Origin: Ignavibacteria bacterium
Lineage (GTDB): Bacteria; Bacteroidota; Ignavibacteria; UBA10030
Direction of reading: 5' to 3'
Length of the DNA stretch: 58,498 nt
NCBI GenBank assembly: GCA_016873805.1
Contig: VGVZ01000020.1
Span: 1-58,498 of the forward strand
The notes below the pieces were generated by a model, which saw nothing but the letters and a program-made list of their open reading frames with translations, ran no database searches and was not told where the DNA came from. Below, in pieces: positions 1 to 9,357 of the stretch. The position numbers were made by a program, and so were the translations under genes. How positions within the stretch are numbered: position 1 is the first letter of the stretch; the number at the start of each line of letters is the position of its first letter.

Positions 1-25
1 CTTGCTTCTGATCGCGTCCACGCAT
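1..25 (-). CDS. 5' end of an unidentified minus-strand gene (partial)
   Basis: On the minus strand an ATG at 25-23 opens a frame reading MRGRDQKQ that runs off the window. It is preceded at suitable spacing by AAAGGAG, a good Shine-Dalgarno sequence, which is the reason for calling a real start. The gene is divergent from the ATP synthase operon. Eight residues are too few to name a product. Confidence 0.4.
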
Positions 26-157
26 GAGGTTCTTCTCCTTTGATGTCTTGATTCGCCATACAACGTACATCGCATCAAAAAGTTCCTCATTGAACAAAAT
101 AATCTGAGTTTTTCAGCAACCTGCTAGATGTTGAATGATTCTCTCAATGGAGGAGCA

Positions 158-436
158 ATGGCTCCTTCGAATGAACACAACCGTGGGGGAAAATCATCGC
201 GGAACGATGAAGGGAGTGTGGGGGCGGCCCTCCGAGCATATGCGCCTTATTTGACGTTGGGATTTCAGCTCGCCGCGGCTGTTGCACTCTTCCTCGTTCT
301 CGGAATCTGGCTCGATGGCCGGATGGAGACCTCCCCGCTTTTTACCTTGATCGGCTTGTTTGTCGGGGCGGTTGGAGGATTCATCAAGTTCTTCCGGACA
401 ATCGCGGAATTACAGAAGAAGAAGTCGAATTCTTGA
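158..436 (+). CDS. AtpZ/AtpI-family membrane protein, first gene of the ATP synthase operon
   Basis: This is a 92-residue protein with a charged N-terminus and two predicted membrane helices (about residues 31-51 and 59-79). It ends in a basic tail, the layout of the AtpZ/AtpI family that lies ahead of F1Fo genes and is linked to c-ring assembly or Mg/Ca transport. I chose the ATG at 158 over the in-frame ATG at 128 because GGAGGAG lies just upstream of 158. The next membrane-protein gene follows after 10 bases and atpB shortly after, so co-transcription is likely. The family assignment rests on helix pattern and position more than on a diagnostic motif. Confidence 0.75.
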   Translation: MAPSNEHNRGGKSSRNDEGSVGAALRAYAPYLTLGFQLAAAVALFLVLGIWLDGRMETSPLFTLIGLFVGAVGGFIKFFRTIAELQKKKSNS

Positions 437-446
437 GACGTACGCT

Positions 447-836
447 ATGAAGATCAACTGGGCGTTTCTGAGACTTGTCCTCTACTGGTTTGGGGGTGTG
501 CTGCTGCTTGCCACGTACCCGCTCGCGGTGTACGGGACTTCCAGTGTGCGTGAAAGTGTAATCGTCGCGGCAATCGTGAGTATCGTGAACCTCCTGGTCG
601 GATACGCAGCAATCGAATACGCCTTCGAGAAACCGCACGAGGCTTTTCTGAAAGTGGTTCTGGGCAGTATGACCGCTCGGCTCTTCGTCCTCGCAGGGCT
701 CGTTCTTGTCCTCATCAAGGTGATCGGATTCGATGCGCTCTCTCTGATGATTGCGCTCCTCGGGTTTTACGTCCTGAATCTGGCGCTCGAGGTCTATTAT
801 TTGCAGAAGAAAGTCACCCTCACAAATCAGAGATAA
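447..836 (+). CDS. AtpI-like four-helix membrane protein of the ATP synthase operon
   Basis: A 129-residue hydrophobic protein starting MKINWAFLRL, with about four membrane helices (roughly 10-30, 35-60, 72-95 and 98-120) and a short basic tail. It sits between the AtpZ-like gene and atpB, where ATP synthase protein I (AtpI) or a cognate small membrane protein normally lies. An upstream extension of the frame overlaps the preceding gene and looks non-coding, so the ATG at 447 is preferred. The sequence has no motif I can name; the role in Fo assembly is inferred from context. Confidence 0.65.
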   Translation: MKINWAFLRLVLYWFGGVLLLATYPLAVYGTSSVRESVIVAAIVSIVNLLVGYAAIEYAFEKPHEAFLKVVLGSMTARLFVLAGLVLVLIKVIGFDALSLMIALLGFYVLNLALEVYYLQKKVTLTNQR

Positions 837-842
837 CTCTAC

Positions 843-1766
843 GTGCCGTTCGGCTCTCCCGATTCACTCAGTCAATCGTTTCATGGTGTCGGCTCGTCCC
901 TGTCGGACACGGTGCGGTCCACGTCGGCCGAACATCACGGGGAGTTCGACTTTGCCCATCTGCTTGACCATCTGAAAGACTCGAGAGCAATTGAGCTGCC
1001 GTTCGGACACATCGAACTCCCGGCTCTTCCTCCGATTCAGATCGGTGAATGGACCATCGACGTTTCTCCGACGAAGCATGTCGTGTTCCTGTTCGTCGCG
1101 GCAATCGTGATGGCAATCATGACGATCCGAGCCGCGCGCAAAAACACGCGCGAGCGGGTGCCCGCGGGCATCGGCAACCTGATCGAGGTGTATGTTGTGT
1201 TCGTGCGAGATGAGATCGTCCTGAAGACGATGGGAAGAGGAGGATTGCCATATCTTCCGTACCTCCTGACGACGTTACTCTTCATTCTGATTCTGAATCT
1301 GCTCGGACTTATGCCGTACGGGGCGACGGCGACCGGTAATCTCTCGGTGACGGCAACGCTGGCCCTTGTTGCGTTTGTGATGATTCAGGTTGCCGCGATC
1401 CGCGCACAGGGGATTGCGCACTACCTGGCCCATCTCACAGGAGGTGTTTCGTGGTGGCTCTGGCCGATTATGATCCCCATTGAGATTCTGGGATTGTTGA
1501 CGAAGCCCTTTGCGCTGGCGATGCGACTCTTTGCCAACATGACGGGCGGACATATTGTTATTCTCGCACTCTTGGGATTCATCTTCATTGCGCGCTCGTA
1601 TCTTCTTGCACCGGTACCGGTTCTCTTTGTGGTGGCGATCAATCTGCTGGAAATCCTCGTCGCGCTCATTCAGGCATATATCTTTACGATGCTCACGGCG
1701 CTGTTCATGGGGTTAGGGATTCCGCGCGACGGGCATGCGGCGCATCCTCACAAGAGCGACGCGTGA
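843..1766 (+). CDS. atpB: ATP synthase Fo subunit a
   Basis: Subunit a forms the proton half-channels of the Fo motor beside the c-ring. The 307-residue protein carries the family hallmark AMRLFANMTGGH, whose Arg is the essential stator residue, and C-terminal helices rich in the expected polar positions (NLLEILVALIQAYIF). The N-terminus has about 70 hydrophilic residues before the first helix, a periplasmic extension that is longer than in E. coli. The start is a GTG at 843; no in-frame ATG occurs before the first helix, and the Shine-Dalgarno sequence is weak, so coupling to the upstream gene is plausible. Confidence 0.95.
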   Translation: MPFGSPDSLSQSFHGVGSSLSDTVRSTSAEHHGEFDFAHLLDHLKDSRAIELPFGHIELPALPPIQIGEWTIDVSPTKHVVFLFVAAIVMAIMTIRAARKNTRERVPAGIGNLIEVYVVFVRDEIVLKTMGRGGLPYLPYLLTTLLFILILNLLGLMPYGATATGNLSVTATLALVAFVMIQVAAIRAQGIAHYLAHLTGGVSWWLWPIMIPIEILGLLTKPFALAMRLFANMTGGHIVILALLGFIFIARSYLLAPVPVLFVVAINLLEILVALIQAYIFTMLTALFMGLGIPRDGHAAHPHKSDA

Positions 1767-1835
1767 TCTCAGACTGGACTTGTAAGAAAGTAATCACACA
1801 CATCACTTGCACATGTTCAACGAGGAGGAATTACG

Positions 1836-2063
1836 ATGGAAGCAAACGTCATGGCGTATCTCTCGGCCGGATTCGGAGCGGGTCTGGTTATTCTCGGCGC
1901 CGCATATGGAATTGGAAAACTCGCTTCGGCAGCGATGGAAGCCAGCGGTCGACAACCGGAAGTGGTCGGTGAAATTCGCACCTCGATGATCATCGCGGCC
2001 GCGCTGATCGAAGGGGCGACCTTCTTTGCCCTGGCCATCTGCATCCTGCTTGCCCTCAAGTAA
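1836..2063 (+). CDS. atpE: ATP synthase Fo subunit c
   Basis: A 75-residue hairpin of two membrane helices joined by the polar loop ASGRQPE, typical of the proteolipid that builds the rotor ring. Helix 2 carries the ion-binding carboxylate Glu59. Glu59 is followed by Gly-Ala rather than Ser/Thr, and the position 33 residues earlier is Ile, not the Gln of sodium-type rings, so proton coupling is inferred. AGGAGGAATTACG precedes the ATG, the strongest ribosome site in the operon, which fits the high copy number of subunit c. Confidence 0.96.
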   Translation: MEANVMAYLSAGFGAGLVILGAAYGIGKLASAAMEASGRQPEVVGEIRTSMIIAAALIEGATFFALAICILLALK

Positions 2064-2084
2064 TTGCGCGAAAGAGATTAGCCC

Positions 2085-2570
2085 ATGTTTGATATCAACC
2101 CAGGCTTAGGCATCTGGACCTTTGTCGTCTTCATCCTTCTTGTGATTTTCCTTGGGAGAGTGGCGTGGAAGCCGTTGATCAAGGCATTGCAGGATCGGGA
2201 GGAAAGCATCCGCGATGCGCTTGCCTCGGCCTCCAAGGCCCGCGCGGAAGCTACGGCGCTCCTGAAAGAGAACGAGCAAAATATCGCTCGCGCCGAGGAA
2301 GAGTATCGGAAGACGATCCGCGCTGCGAAACTCGAGGCGGAGAAGATGAAGGAAGAACTTCTCGCGAAAGCACAGCAGCAAGCCCAGCGGCAGCTGCAGC
2401 AGGCGAAAGAAGAAATCCAGCGCGACGTCGAGGCAGCGAAACAGCAGTTGCGTTCCGAGGTGGCGGACCTTGCCATCAAGGCCGCGGAGAAGATTCTGGA
2501 GGAATCGATCGATGAAAAGAAGCACAAGCAACTCGTCGATGGGTTTCTGGGATCACTCCCGAAGAGTTAG
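2085..2570 (+). CDS. atpF: ATP synthase Fo subunit b
   Basis: This 161-residue protein has one N-terminal membrane helix (about residues 9-27) followed by a long, highly charged coiled-coil rich in Ala, Glu, Lys and Gln. That is the peripheral-stalk design that holds F1 against rotation. The C-terminus (DLAIKAAEKILEE) matches the part that contacts subunit delta. It lies 21 bases after atpE and 53 before atpH. No second b or b-prime gene is present. Confidence 0.95.
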   Translation: MFDINPGLGIWTFVVFILLVIFLGRVAWKPLIKALQDREESIRDALASASKARAEATALLKENEQNIARAEEEYRKTIRAAKLEAEKMKEELLAKAQQQAQRQLQQAKEEIQRDVEAAKQQLRSEVADLAIKAAEKILEESIDEKKHKQLVDGFLGSLPKS

Positions 2571-2623
2571 AAGATGAGAATGGTTTCAGCCATAGTGCGC
2601 GAATCCCGTGAAGGAATAGAGCC

Positions 2624-3175
2624 ATGAGTCAAATTCGGATCGCACGCAGGTATGCGGAAGCGCTGATCGGTATGGCGCAGGAGAAGAAAGAGCTTGCCCG
2701 CGTCGCCGAGGACTTTCGCTTGATCCATGATCTCGTGAAGGAGTCGCGTGACTTTCAGCTCTTCCTCAAAAGCCCGGTGATCACGAAAGAGAAGAAAGTC
2801 TCCATCTTCAGGGAAATCCTCGGGAATCGAATTCACCAGATCTCGCAATCGTTTCTTGAATTCCTTGTCGAAAAAGGCCGCGAGGGGGTGCTCCACGCCA
2901 TCATCACGCAGTTCTTCGTCGTCATGGATGAGAACCTGGGTATCGTGAGCATCGATGTTTGTGCTGCCGTCGATCTGTCGGATCGCCAGCAGGAGGAGAT
3001 CGAAAAACGATTTGAAAAGATCGCTCGCAAGAAGGTACGAGCGACGTACAGCCTTGACAAACAGTTGTTGGGCGGTTTCGTGGTAAGAGTTGGGGATACC
3101 ATGTTCGATGGAAGTGTGAAACAGCAGCTTCGACTGCTCCGGGAGCGATTCGCCGACGGAGTCGGTTCAAACTAA
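2624..3175 (+). CDS. atpH: ATP synthase F1 subunit delta
   Basis: A 183-residue soluble protein of the OSCP/delta family that joins the b stalk to the top of F1. The N-terminal helical domain begins with the usual IARRYAEALIGMAQE segment. The C-terminal part has YSLDKQLLGGFVVRVGDTMFDGS, the signature region. The start ATG follows AAGGAA at good spacing. Its place between atpF and atpA is standard. Confidence 0.95.
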   Translation: MSQIRIARRYAEALIGMAQEKKELARVAEDFRLIHDLVKESRDFQLFLKSPVITKEKKVSIFREILGNRIHQISQSFLEFLVEKGREGVLHAIITQFFVVMDENLGIVSIDVCAAVDLSDRQQEEIEKRFEKIARKKVRATYSLDKQLLGGFVVRVGDTMFDGSVKQQLRLLRERFADGVGSN

Positions 3176-3208
3176 CAGCACGGTAGATTAGCAACGAAGG
3201 ATAGCAGT

Positions 3209-4765
3209 ATGGCAGAAGTCAGACCTGATGAAGTTTCGGCGATTCTGCGGAAACAACTCTCTGGATTCGAGAAGGAAGTCGATGTCTATGAGGTGGGAAC
3301 GGTTCTCCAGGTTGGCGACGGTATCGCGCGTCTCTACGGGCTCTCCAATGTCATGGCGAGTGAGCTGATCGAGTTTCCCGGTGATACGTTCGGGATGGCG
3401 CTCAATCTCGAAGAGGACAACGTCGGATGCGTGATCTTTGGAGAAAGCTCGCACATCAAGGAAGGCGATACGGTAAAGAGGACGAAGCGCGTGGCATCGA
3501 TGCCGATCGGTGACCAGATGCTCGGCCGAGTGATCAATCCGCTGGGCGAGCCGCTGGATGGAAAAGGCGCAATCAGCACGGATAAATTCCTGCCGCTCGA
3601 ACGAAAAGCGCTGGGCGTCATTCAGCGCCAGCCGGTGAAAGAACCACTCCAAACCGGCATCAAGGCAATCGATTCGATGATCCCGATCGGTCGGGGTCAG
3701 CGGGAATTGATAATCGGCGATCGGCAGACCGGCAAGACAGCCATCGCAATCGACACGATCATCAATCAACGCGGCACACACTCTGAGAAAGCCAAAAAAG
3801 AGGGGGTCAAACCTGTCTACTGCGTCTATGTCGCAATCGGCCAGAAAGGATCGACCGTCGCACAGGTCGTGAGCAAGCTTGAAGAAGAAGGGGCGATGGA
3901 ATATACCACGGTGATCAGTGCGACCGCGAGTGATTCCGCTCCGATGCAGTTCATTGCCCCGTATGCGGGAGCGACCCTTGGTGAGTACTTCCGGGACAAC
4001 GGAAGACACTCATTGGTGATCTATGATGATCTCTCCAAGCACGCGCAATCGTACCGCCAGATGTCGTTGCTTCTGCGGCGTCCGCCGGGACGCGAGGCCT
4101 ATCCGGGGGACGTCTTCTATCTCCACTCACGACTTCTCGAACGTGCATCGAAGTTGAGCGAAGAGCTTGGCGGCGGAAGCCTTACGGCATTGCCGGTTAT
4201 CGAAACGCAGGCAGGCGACGTGGCAGCGTACATCCCAACGAACGTCATCTCAATCACCGACGGACAGATCTATCTTGAACCCGGTCTGTTCAATTCCGGC
4301 GTCCGTCCCGCGATCAACGTCGGCATCTCTGTTTCACGCGTGGGAGGAAATGCACAAATCAAGGCCATGAAAAAGATCGCCGGTCGGCTTCGTCTTGAAC
4401 TCGCCCAGTACCGCGAGCTGGAAGCCTTCGCGAAATTCGGATCTGACCTCGACAAAGCTACGCAGCAGCAATTGAGACGCGGATCCCGACTTGTAGAACT
4501 CTTGAAGCAGGGACAGTACGATCCGCGACCGGTCGAGAAACAGATTGTCGGGATCTTTCTCGGGACCGGAGGATTCCTCGACGAAATTCCGGTGGACCAG
4601 GTGCAGAGATTCGAGCAAGAATTTCTCGAGATGATGGAACTCAAACACAGCGATTTGCTCCGTGCGATTGCGGAACGAAAAGAGCTCACCGACGATGCGG
4701 CGAAGGTCCTGCAATCTCTTGCACAGCAATTTGTCGAACGCTTTACCGTGGGCGCAAGAGCCTGA
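3209..4765 (+). CDS. atpA: ATP synthase F1 subunit alpha
   Basis: The 518-residue non-catalytic nucleotide-binding subunit of F1. The Walker A loop GDRQTGKT falls at residues 170-177, followed by [13 protein letters not shown], and the subunit's Arg-containing region near the C-terminal third is intact. Length is normal for the family. GAAGGAT precedes the ATG. atpG follows after 21 bases; the catalytic beta subunit gene atpD is not next in line, as in other Chlorobi/Bacteroidota genomes with a split operon. Confidence 0.97.
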   Translation: MAEVRPDEVSAILRKQLSGFEKEVDVYEVGTVLQVGDGIARLYGLSNVMASELIEFPGDTFGMALNLEEDNVGCVIFGESSHIKEGDTVKRTKRVASMPIGDQMLGRVINPLGEPLDGKGAISTDKFLPLERKALGVIQRQPVKEPLQTGIKAIDSMIPIGRGQRELIIGDRQTGKTAIAIDTIINQRGTHSEKAKKEGVKPVYCVYVAIGQKGSTVAQVVSKLEEEGAMEYTTVISATASDSAPMQFIAPYAGATLGEYFRDNGRHSLVIYDDLSKHAQSYRQMSLLLRRPPGREAYPGDVFYLHSRLLERASKLSEELGGGSLTALPVIETQAGDVAAYIPTNVISITDGQIYLEPGLFNSGVRPAINVGISVSRVGGNAQIKAMKKIAGRLRLELAQYRELEAFAKFGSDLDKATQQQLRRGSRLVELLKQGQYDPRPVEKQIVGIFLGTGGFLDEIPVDQVQRFEQEFLEMMELKHSDLLRAIAERKELTDDAAKVLQSLAQQFVERFTVGARA

Positions 4766-4786
4766 GCCGAGGAGACTGAAACGATC

Positions 4787-5677
4787 GTGGCGACTCTCAG
4801 AGAAATACGACGGCGGATTGGAAGCGTCAAGAACACGCAGAAGATCACCAGAGCGATGAAGATGGTCGCGGCGGCGAAACTTCGCCGCGCACAGGAGTCG
4901 ATCGTGTCGGCGAGGCCGTACGCCCGAAGAATCGGTTCGTTGTTGAAACATCTCCTGAATCAAGTCGATGCAAAACACAAACCTCTGTTGAGAGAACGCG
5001 ACATCAAAACGATCGCGATCGTCGTTGTGACGGCGGATCGAGGACTCTGCGGAGCGTTCAACAGTAATATCATCCGTACTGCCGTTCAGCAGATCGAGAC
5101 TCAGTATGCCGATCATCTCAAGTCGGATCGATTGAAAATCGTCACCGTGGGAAAGAAAGGTTTCGACTACTTCAACAAGCGTGGATATCCGGTCTTTGCG
5201 AAACACGTCGGGATCTATCACGACCTGGACTTCAACCACGCGCGCACAATTGTTACGGAACTGACGGATGCCTATCTCCGGGGATTGATCGATCGGGTTG
5301 TCGTCATCTACAATGAATTCAAATCGGTTGTCCAACAACGTATCGTTGTGGAGCAGTTCCTCCCGGTGCCGCCGATTGATGTCACTGAGCACGAAAACTC
5401 GACAAATCTTGTGAACTACATTTTCGAGCCGTCGAGTGATCGGATCATCGATGCGATGGTTCCGCGTCACTTGAATTTCCAGATGTGGCGCGTTCTCCTG
5501 GAATCGAACGCGGCCGAGCAGGGCGCGCGGATGACCGCCATGGGCAACGCAACCGAAAATGCGAAGGAATTGATTCGTGATTTAACGCTCGTCTACAACA
5601 ATGCCCGTCAGGCAGCGATCACAAAGGAGCTCCTGGAAATCACCGCGGGAGCAGAAGCGCTCAAGAAAGCGGGATAA
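4787..5677 (+). CDS. atpG: ATP synthase F1 subunit gamma
   Basis: Central rotor shaft, 296 residues. The N-terminus MATLREIRRRIGSVKNTQKI and the C-terminal helix with YNNARQAAITKELLEI are the two conserved ends that form the antiparallel coiled-coil inside the alpha-beta hexamer. The mid-region TADRGLCGAFN is also conserved. The start is a GTG at 4787 after GAGGAG. This is the last gene of the operon; a terminator follows, confirming that atpD and atpC are elsewhere. Confidence 0.95.
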   Translation: MATLREIRRRIGSVKNTQKITRAMKMVAAAKLRRAQESIVSARPYARRIGSLLKHLLNQVDAKHKPLLRERDIKTIAIVVVTADRGLCGAFNSNIIRTAVQQIETQYADHLKSDRLKIVTVGKKGFDYFNKRGYPVFAKHVGIYHDLDFNHARTIVTELTDAYLRGLIDRVVVIYNEFKSVVQQRIVVEQFLPVPPIDVTEHENSTNLVNYIFEPSSDRIIDAMVPRHLNFQMWRVLLESNAAEQGARMTAMGNATENAKELIRDLTLVYNNARQAAITKELLEITAGAEALKKAG

Positions 5678-5726
5678 ATCGCACAGAATCCGGTTTTCAT
5701 CTCGATTGATGCGACACCGGAATTTC

Positions 5727-5755
5727 TTGATTGAATTTCGATTTTTCGCTAAATT
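5727..5755 (+). promoter_or_regulatory. Candidate sigma70-type promoter upstream of ffh
   Basis: TTGATT (5727-5732) and TAAATT (5750-5755) are separated by exactly 17 bases. This matches the pattern seen at several other intergenic sites here. The predicted transcript start near 5762 lies upstream of the hairpin at 5783-5816, so ffh transcription from it would have to read through that hairpin. Confidence 0.5.
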
Positions 5756-5782
5756 TTCTTCACGTTTGAGGTGGTCTGCAGG

Positions 5783-5816
5783 CTTCCGAAGTCGTGATCG
5801 ACTTCGGAAGTTTTTT
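5783..5816 (+). terminator. Rho-independent terminator after the ATP synthase operon
   Basis: A perfect 12-bp stem (CTTCCGAAGTCG at 5783-5794 with its complement at 5799-5810) closed by a TGAT loop is followed directly by six T residues. It lies 105 bases after atpG and only 22 before ffh, so it can end the atp transcript. It may also act on ffh leader transcripts. Confidence 0.9.
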
Positions 5817-5837
5817 CTAGTGAGGGTATGCTGACGT

Positions 5838-7166
5838 ATGTTTGAAAACCTGAGCAAAAAGCTCGAGGTTGTGTTCAAGAAACTTCGTGGCGAAGGGAAG
5901 ATCACCGAAGCGAACATCGCCGAATCGCTCCGTGAAGTGCGACGTGTCCTTCTCGATGCGGACGTCAACTACAAGGTTGCCAAGGAATTCGTCGACAACG
6001 TCCAGAAGCGAGCGGTCGGACGCGAAGTGCTCACGAGCATCACGCCGGGCCAGCTGATCGTCAAGATCATCTATGAAGAGATGGTCAAGTTGCTCGGGGT
6101 GTCAAAGGCGGATATCCAGGATGCGCCGAATCCTCCCACGGTCATCATGATCGCGGGACTGCAGGGATCCGGGAAGACTACCTTCTGCGGGAAGCTGGCG
6201 CTCTATCTCCGGACAAAGGGAAGAAATCCGCTTCTCGTGGCCGCTGATGTTCACCGCCCCGCAGCGATTGATCAGCTTGTGCTCCTCGGCAAACAGGTAG
6301 ACATCCCGGTCTATCTGGAGCGGGACCGAGACGCCGTGACAATCGCGGGAAACTCGATCGAGTATGCGCGCAAGAACATCCGAGACACGGTCATCATCGA
6401 TACGGCAGGGCGCCTGCATGTCGATGAAGAGATGATGCGCGAAGCGATTGCGGTCAAGGAAAAAGTGAGGCCACACGAAATTCTCTTCGTGGTGGACTCC
6501 ATGACCGGTCAGGATGCCGTGAATACGGCGAAGGCATTTCATGATCGTTTGAATTTCGACGGTGTGGTTCTCACGAAGCTGGACGGTGATGCCCGCGGCG
6601 GCGCAGCGCTTTCCATTCGTCACGTCGTGGAAAAGCCGATCAAGTTCGCGGGAGTCGGGGAAAAGCTGGATGCGCTCGAACCGTTCCATCCCGACCGGAT
6701 TGCATCACGAATCCTCGGAATGGGCGATGTGCTCACGCTGGTCGAAAAGGCGCAGGAGCAATTCGAGGTCGAGCACGCGCAGAAACTCGAAGAAAAACTC
6801 CGCAAGGCGCAGTTTACGTTCGAGGATTTCCTTGAACAGCTCAGAGCGCTCAAGAATATGGGTCCGTTGAACCAGCTTGTGGGAATGATCCCGGGAATGA
6901 ATCGTCTCCCCGCCGACGCGGCGATCGATGACAAGGCACTTGTTCGCGTTGAAGCGATCATCCAGTCGATGACACGTGAGGAACGCATGCGGCCATCGAT
7001 TCTGAATGGATCGCGCAGACGACGAATCGCGAGGGGGAGCGGGACGACGATTCAGGAAGTGAACCGCCTCGTCAAACAGTTTGATGAAATGCAGAAGATG
7101 ATCAAGCGAATGTCGAAGGGAAATGTGCGGCGGGCGATGAAGGGATTGCAGTTTCCCTTGAACTAA
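5838..7166 (+). CDS. ffh: Signal recognition particle protein Ffh
   Basis: The SRP GTPase that binds signal sequences and 4.5S RNA and delivers ribosomes to FtsY. Domain order is N (1-90), G with GLQGSGKTT, DTAGRL and LTKLDGDARGG, then a Met-rich M domain carrying SMTREERMRPSILNGSRRRRI, the RNA-binding helix pair. At 442 residues it is of usual length. It heads the conserved ffh-rpsP-khpA-rimM-trmD-rplS cluster. The start at 5838 has only a modest ribosome site (GAGGGT). Confidence 0.96.
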   Translation: MFENLSKKLEVVFKKLRGEGKITEANIAESLREVRRVLLDADVNYKVAKEFVDNVQKRAVGREVLTSITPGQLIVKIIYEEMVKLLGVSKADIQDAPNPPTVIMIAGLQGSGKTTFCGKLALYLRTKGRNPLLVAADVHRPAAIDQLVLLGKQVDIPVYLERDRDAVTIAGNSIEYARKNIRDTVIIDTAGRLHVDEEMMREAIAVKEKVRPHEILFVVDSMTGQDAVNTAKAFHDRLNFDGVVLTKLDGDARGGAALSIRHVVEKPIKFAGVGEKLDALEPFHPDRIASRILGMGDVLTLVEKAQEQFEVEHAQKLEEKLRKAQFTFEDFLEQLRALKNMGPLNQLVGMIPGMNRLPADAAIDDKALVRVEAIIQSMTREERMRPSILNGSRRRRIARGSGTTIQEVNRLVKQFDEMQKMIKRMSKGNVRRAMKGLQFPLN

Positions 7167-7215
7167 TACCATGTAGTGGTCCATTTATTCAATTTCAATA
7201 ACAGGAGCAAGCTCA

Positions 7216-7644
7216 GTGGTAAAACTACGATTGCGAAGAGTCGGGAAGAAGAAGCATCCGATCTATAAGATCGTGGCGGCTGATTCGAGATCTCCACGCG
7301 ATGGACGATTCCTCGAGGCCGTCGGGCACTACGACCCGAACACAAACCCGATCAGCCTTTCGATCAAAGAAGATCGCACGTTCTACTGGTTGCGCAAGGG
7401 TGCGCAGCCGACGAACACCGTCCGATCTCTGTTGAAACGCAACGGCATGTGGCTGCGCTGGTCGTTGACCAAGCGCGGCGATGACGACGCGAAACAACAG
7501 GGCATCATCGAGCGGTGGAAGATGGCGCAGGCGGAAAAAGCCTCCCGCGAAGCCGATCGTAAGGCGCGACGTGCCGAGCGAAAAAAGAAAGCATCGGAAA
7601 CCAAGACAGAAACCCCCGCAGCCGAGGCGACAGCCGCATCATAG
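7216..7644 (+). CDS. rpsP: 30S ribosomal protein S16
   Basis: The first 80 or so residues (VKLRLRRVGKKKHPIYKIVAADSR through LKRNGMW) are canonical S16, which helps fold the 5' domain of 16S rRNA. The protein is 142 residues, much longer than the usual 80-90, because of a C-terminal tail rich in Lys, Arg, Glu and Ala. Such basic tails occur in S16 of Bacteroidota relatives. The start is GTG at 7216, behind AGGAG. Confidence 0.95.
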   Translation: MVKLRLRRVGKKKHPIYKIVAADSRSPRDGRFLEAVGHYDPNTNPISLSIKEDRTFYWLRKGAQPTNTVRSLLKRNGMWLRWSLTKRGDDDAKQQGIIERWKMAQAEKASREADRKARRAERKKKASETKTETPAAEATAAS

Positions 7645-7839
7645 CGCGTCGCATCCTGTCCGGGACCGATTTTCATACTCGTTGAGCATTCTAGACTTCT
7701 AGTCCCCTATGGCAAAGCCATCACCGTGTGACAGTTTTCCACAATGCGGAGGGGGTTGTACCTGGTGTGTCTGAGAACATAGGACGAACTCTCGGAAGAT
7801 GTCGGGCACGACCTTCACCCCAAGACAGGAGGTGGAACA

Positions 7840-8070
7840 GTGAAGGAATTCATCGAGTACATCGCCAAACATCTGGTGGATAACCCGGATGGGGTTTCGC
7901 TGGAAATGGAGGAGAAAGAAGACAAGCTCATCTTCAAGCTGAAAGTCTCGGAGAAGGATGTCGGCAAGATTATCGGACGGGACGGGAAGACGGCGTCGGC
8001 AATCCGGACGCTCCTCCGAGCGGTTGCGGCCAAAGAGGGGAAACGAGCTGTGCTCGATATCATCGGCTAG
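7840..8070 (+). CDS. khpA: KH-domain RNA-binding protein KhpA
   Basis: A 76-residue single KH domain. The GxxG loop appears as IGRDGKTASAIRTLLRA. KhpA (YlqC) proteins bind RNA, often with KhpB/Jag, and affect cell division and ribosome-related functions. The start is a GTG behind a strong AGGAGGTGG site. The gene sits 195 bases after rpsP in the standard position; that gap holds no other gene that I can see. The KhpB partner is not in the window. Confidence 0.9.
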   Translation: MKEFIEYIAKHLVDNPDGVSLEMEEKEDKLIFKLKVSEKDVGKIIGRDGKTASAIRTLLRAVAAKEGKRAVLDIIG

Positions 8071-8113
8071 AGAGATGTGCAGCCGATTGTCTTTCATCGC
8101 GAGAGGATAACTG

Positions 8114-8629
8114 TTGCGTGGATTGATCGCCATCGGCCACATCACAAAAAGCGTCGGCCTTCGCGGCGAACTCAAAGTTGTCCCCCTCACCGCTGATCCC
8201 GAGCGGTTTCACGACCTGACATCGCTGTGGCTTGGGCGAGATGAATCATCGGCGCGTGAATGTCGGCTCGCCGCATGCCGTGTGACCCCAAAAGGGGCGT
8301 TCCTGCGAATCGTCTCAATTGACAACAAGGAAGCGGCAGAGGAAGTCCGGGGATGGTATGTGTTTGTTCCCGAGGAGCAGGCGCTAAAACTTCCGCGCGG
8401 CACCCATTTCATCCACGAGATTGTGGGATTGGCCGTCGAGACCGAGACGGGGGAGAGAATTGGTACAGTGACCGATGTTCAGAACTATCCGGCACAGGAT
8501 ATCTGGATCGTCGGGACGGGATCGAAAGAAATCATGATCCCGGCAGTCAAAGAGATAGTTCGACAAGTGGACCTCAAAGAAAAACGAATCATCATTCGGG
8601 CGATCGAGGGGTTGCTTGATGCGAATTGA
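8114..8629 (+). CDS. rimM: Ribosome maturation factor RimM
   Basis: A 171-residue 16S rRNA processing factor that binds S19 during 30S assembly. The N-terminal barrel starts [15 protein letters not shown] and keeps the TADPERF box; a C-terminal PRC-barrel follows ([19 protein letters not shown]). The start codon is TTG at 8114, with AGAGG upstream; the nearest GTG is out of frame, so TTG is the only choice that keeps the conserved N-terminus. Its end overlaps trmD by 11 bases. Confidence 0.93.
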   Translation: MRGLIAIGHITKSVGLRGELKVVPLTADPERFHDLTSLWLGRDESSARECRLAACRVTPKGAFLRIVSIDNKEAAEEVRGWYVFVPEEQALKLPRGTHFIHEIVGLAVETETGERIGTVTDVQNYPAQDIWIVGTGSKEIMIPAVKEIVRQVDLKEKRIIIRAIEGLLDAN

Positions 8630-9302
8630 TATCATCACCGGATTGCCCAGGCTGCTTGTCAGTCCGCTCCAGGAAAGCATCCTGAAGCGTGCGCAGGAAA
8701 AGGGGAAAGCCACAATCGTCGTGCATGATCTCCGGGAGTATGCGCACGACAAACACCGCACCATCGACGACACGCCGTTTGGCGGAGGAGCGGGGATGGT
8801 GCTGAAGCCCGAACCGATCTTTGAGTGCATTGAATCGCTCCAGCGCGAGCGACGGTACGACGAGGTAGTCTACCTCTCGCCCGACGGCGAACCATTCACC
8901 CAGCGTCTGGCGAACGAGTTGTCCCTGAAAGAGCATCTTATACTGCTCTGCGGTCACTACAAGGGTGTCGACCAGCGGGTGCGGGACGCGCTCGTGACGC
9001 GTGAAATCTCCATCGGCGATTATGTGCTCACGGGGGGGGAGCTCGCGGCTGCCGTCGTTGTCGACGCGGTTGTTCGCCTGATCCCCGGCGTGCTAAGCGA
9101 TTCGGAATCGCTCCTGAGCGACTCGTTTCAGGATGGGCTCCTCGGATCGCCGCAGTATACCCGACCCGCAGATTTTCGAGGGATGAAGGTTCCCGACGTG
9201 TTGCTCGCGGGCGATCATAAAGAAATTGAGAGATGGAGGATGGAACAGCGACTCTCGCGCACGCATGAGCGGCGAGACGATCTGTTCCCTTCGAAAGACT
9301 AA
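8619..9302 (+). CDS. trmD: tRNA (guanine-N1)-methyltransferase TrmD
   Basis: Methylates G37 next to the anticodon to prevent frameshifting. The 227-residue SPOUT protein shows [25 protein letters not shown] and [16 protein letters not shown], the trefoil-knot SAM-binding motifs, and the C-terminal catalytic region [15 protein letters not shown]. The ATG at 8619 overlaps the end of rimM, implying coupled translation. rplS follows after 55 bases. Confidence 0.96.
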   Translation: MRIDIITGLPRLLVSPLQESILKRAQEKGKATIVVHDLREYAHDKHRTIDDTPFGGGAGMVLKPEPIFECIESLQRERRYDEVVYLSPDGEPFTQRLANELSLKEHLILLCGHYKGVDQRVRDALVTREISIGDYVLTGGELAAAVVVDAVVRLIPGVLSDSESLLSDSFQDGLLGSPQYTRPADFRGMKVPDVLLAGDHKEIERWRMEQRLSRTHERRDDLFPSKD

Positions 9303-9357
9303 AGAGTAGAATTGTATTGAATAAACGAACAACGAATGACTTGTTGGAGACAGACCA

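Noticed and set aside
4334-5470. Long antisense ORF (378 codons) opposite atpA and atpG
   Set aside because: It overlaps two unmistakable genes, is rich in His and Arg as expected of a reverse-strand artefact, and has no ribosome site.
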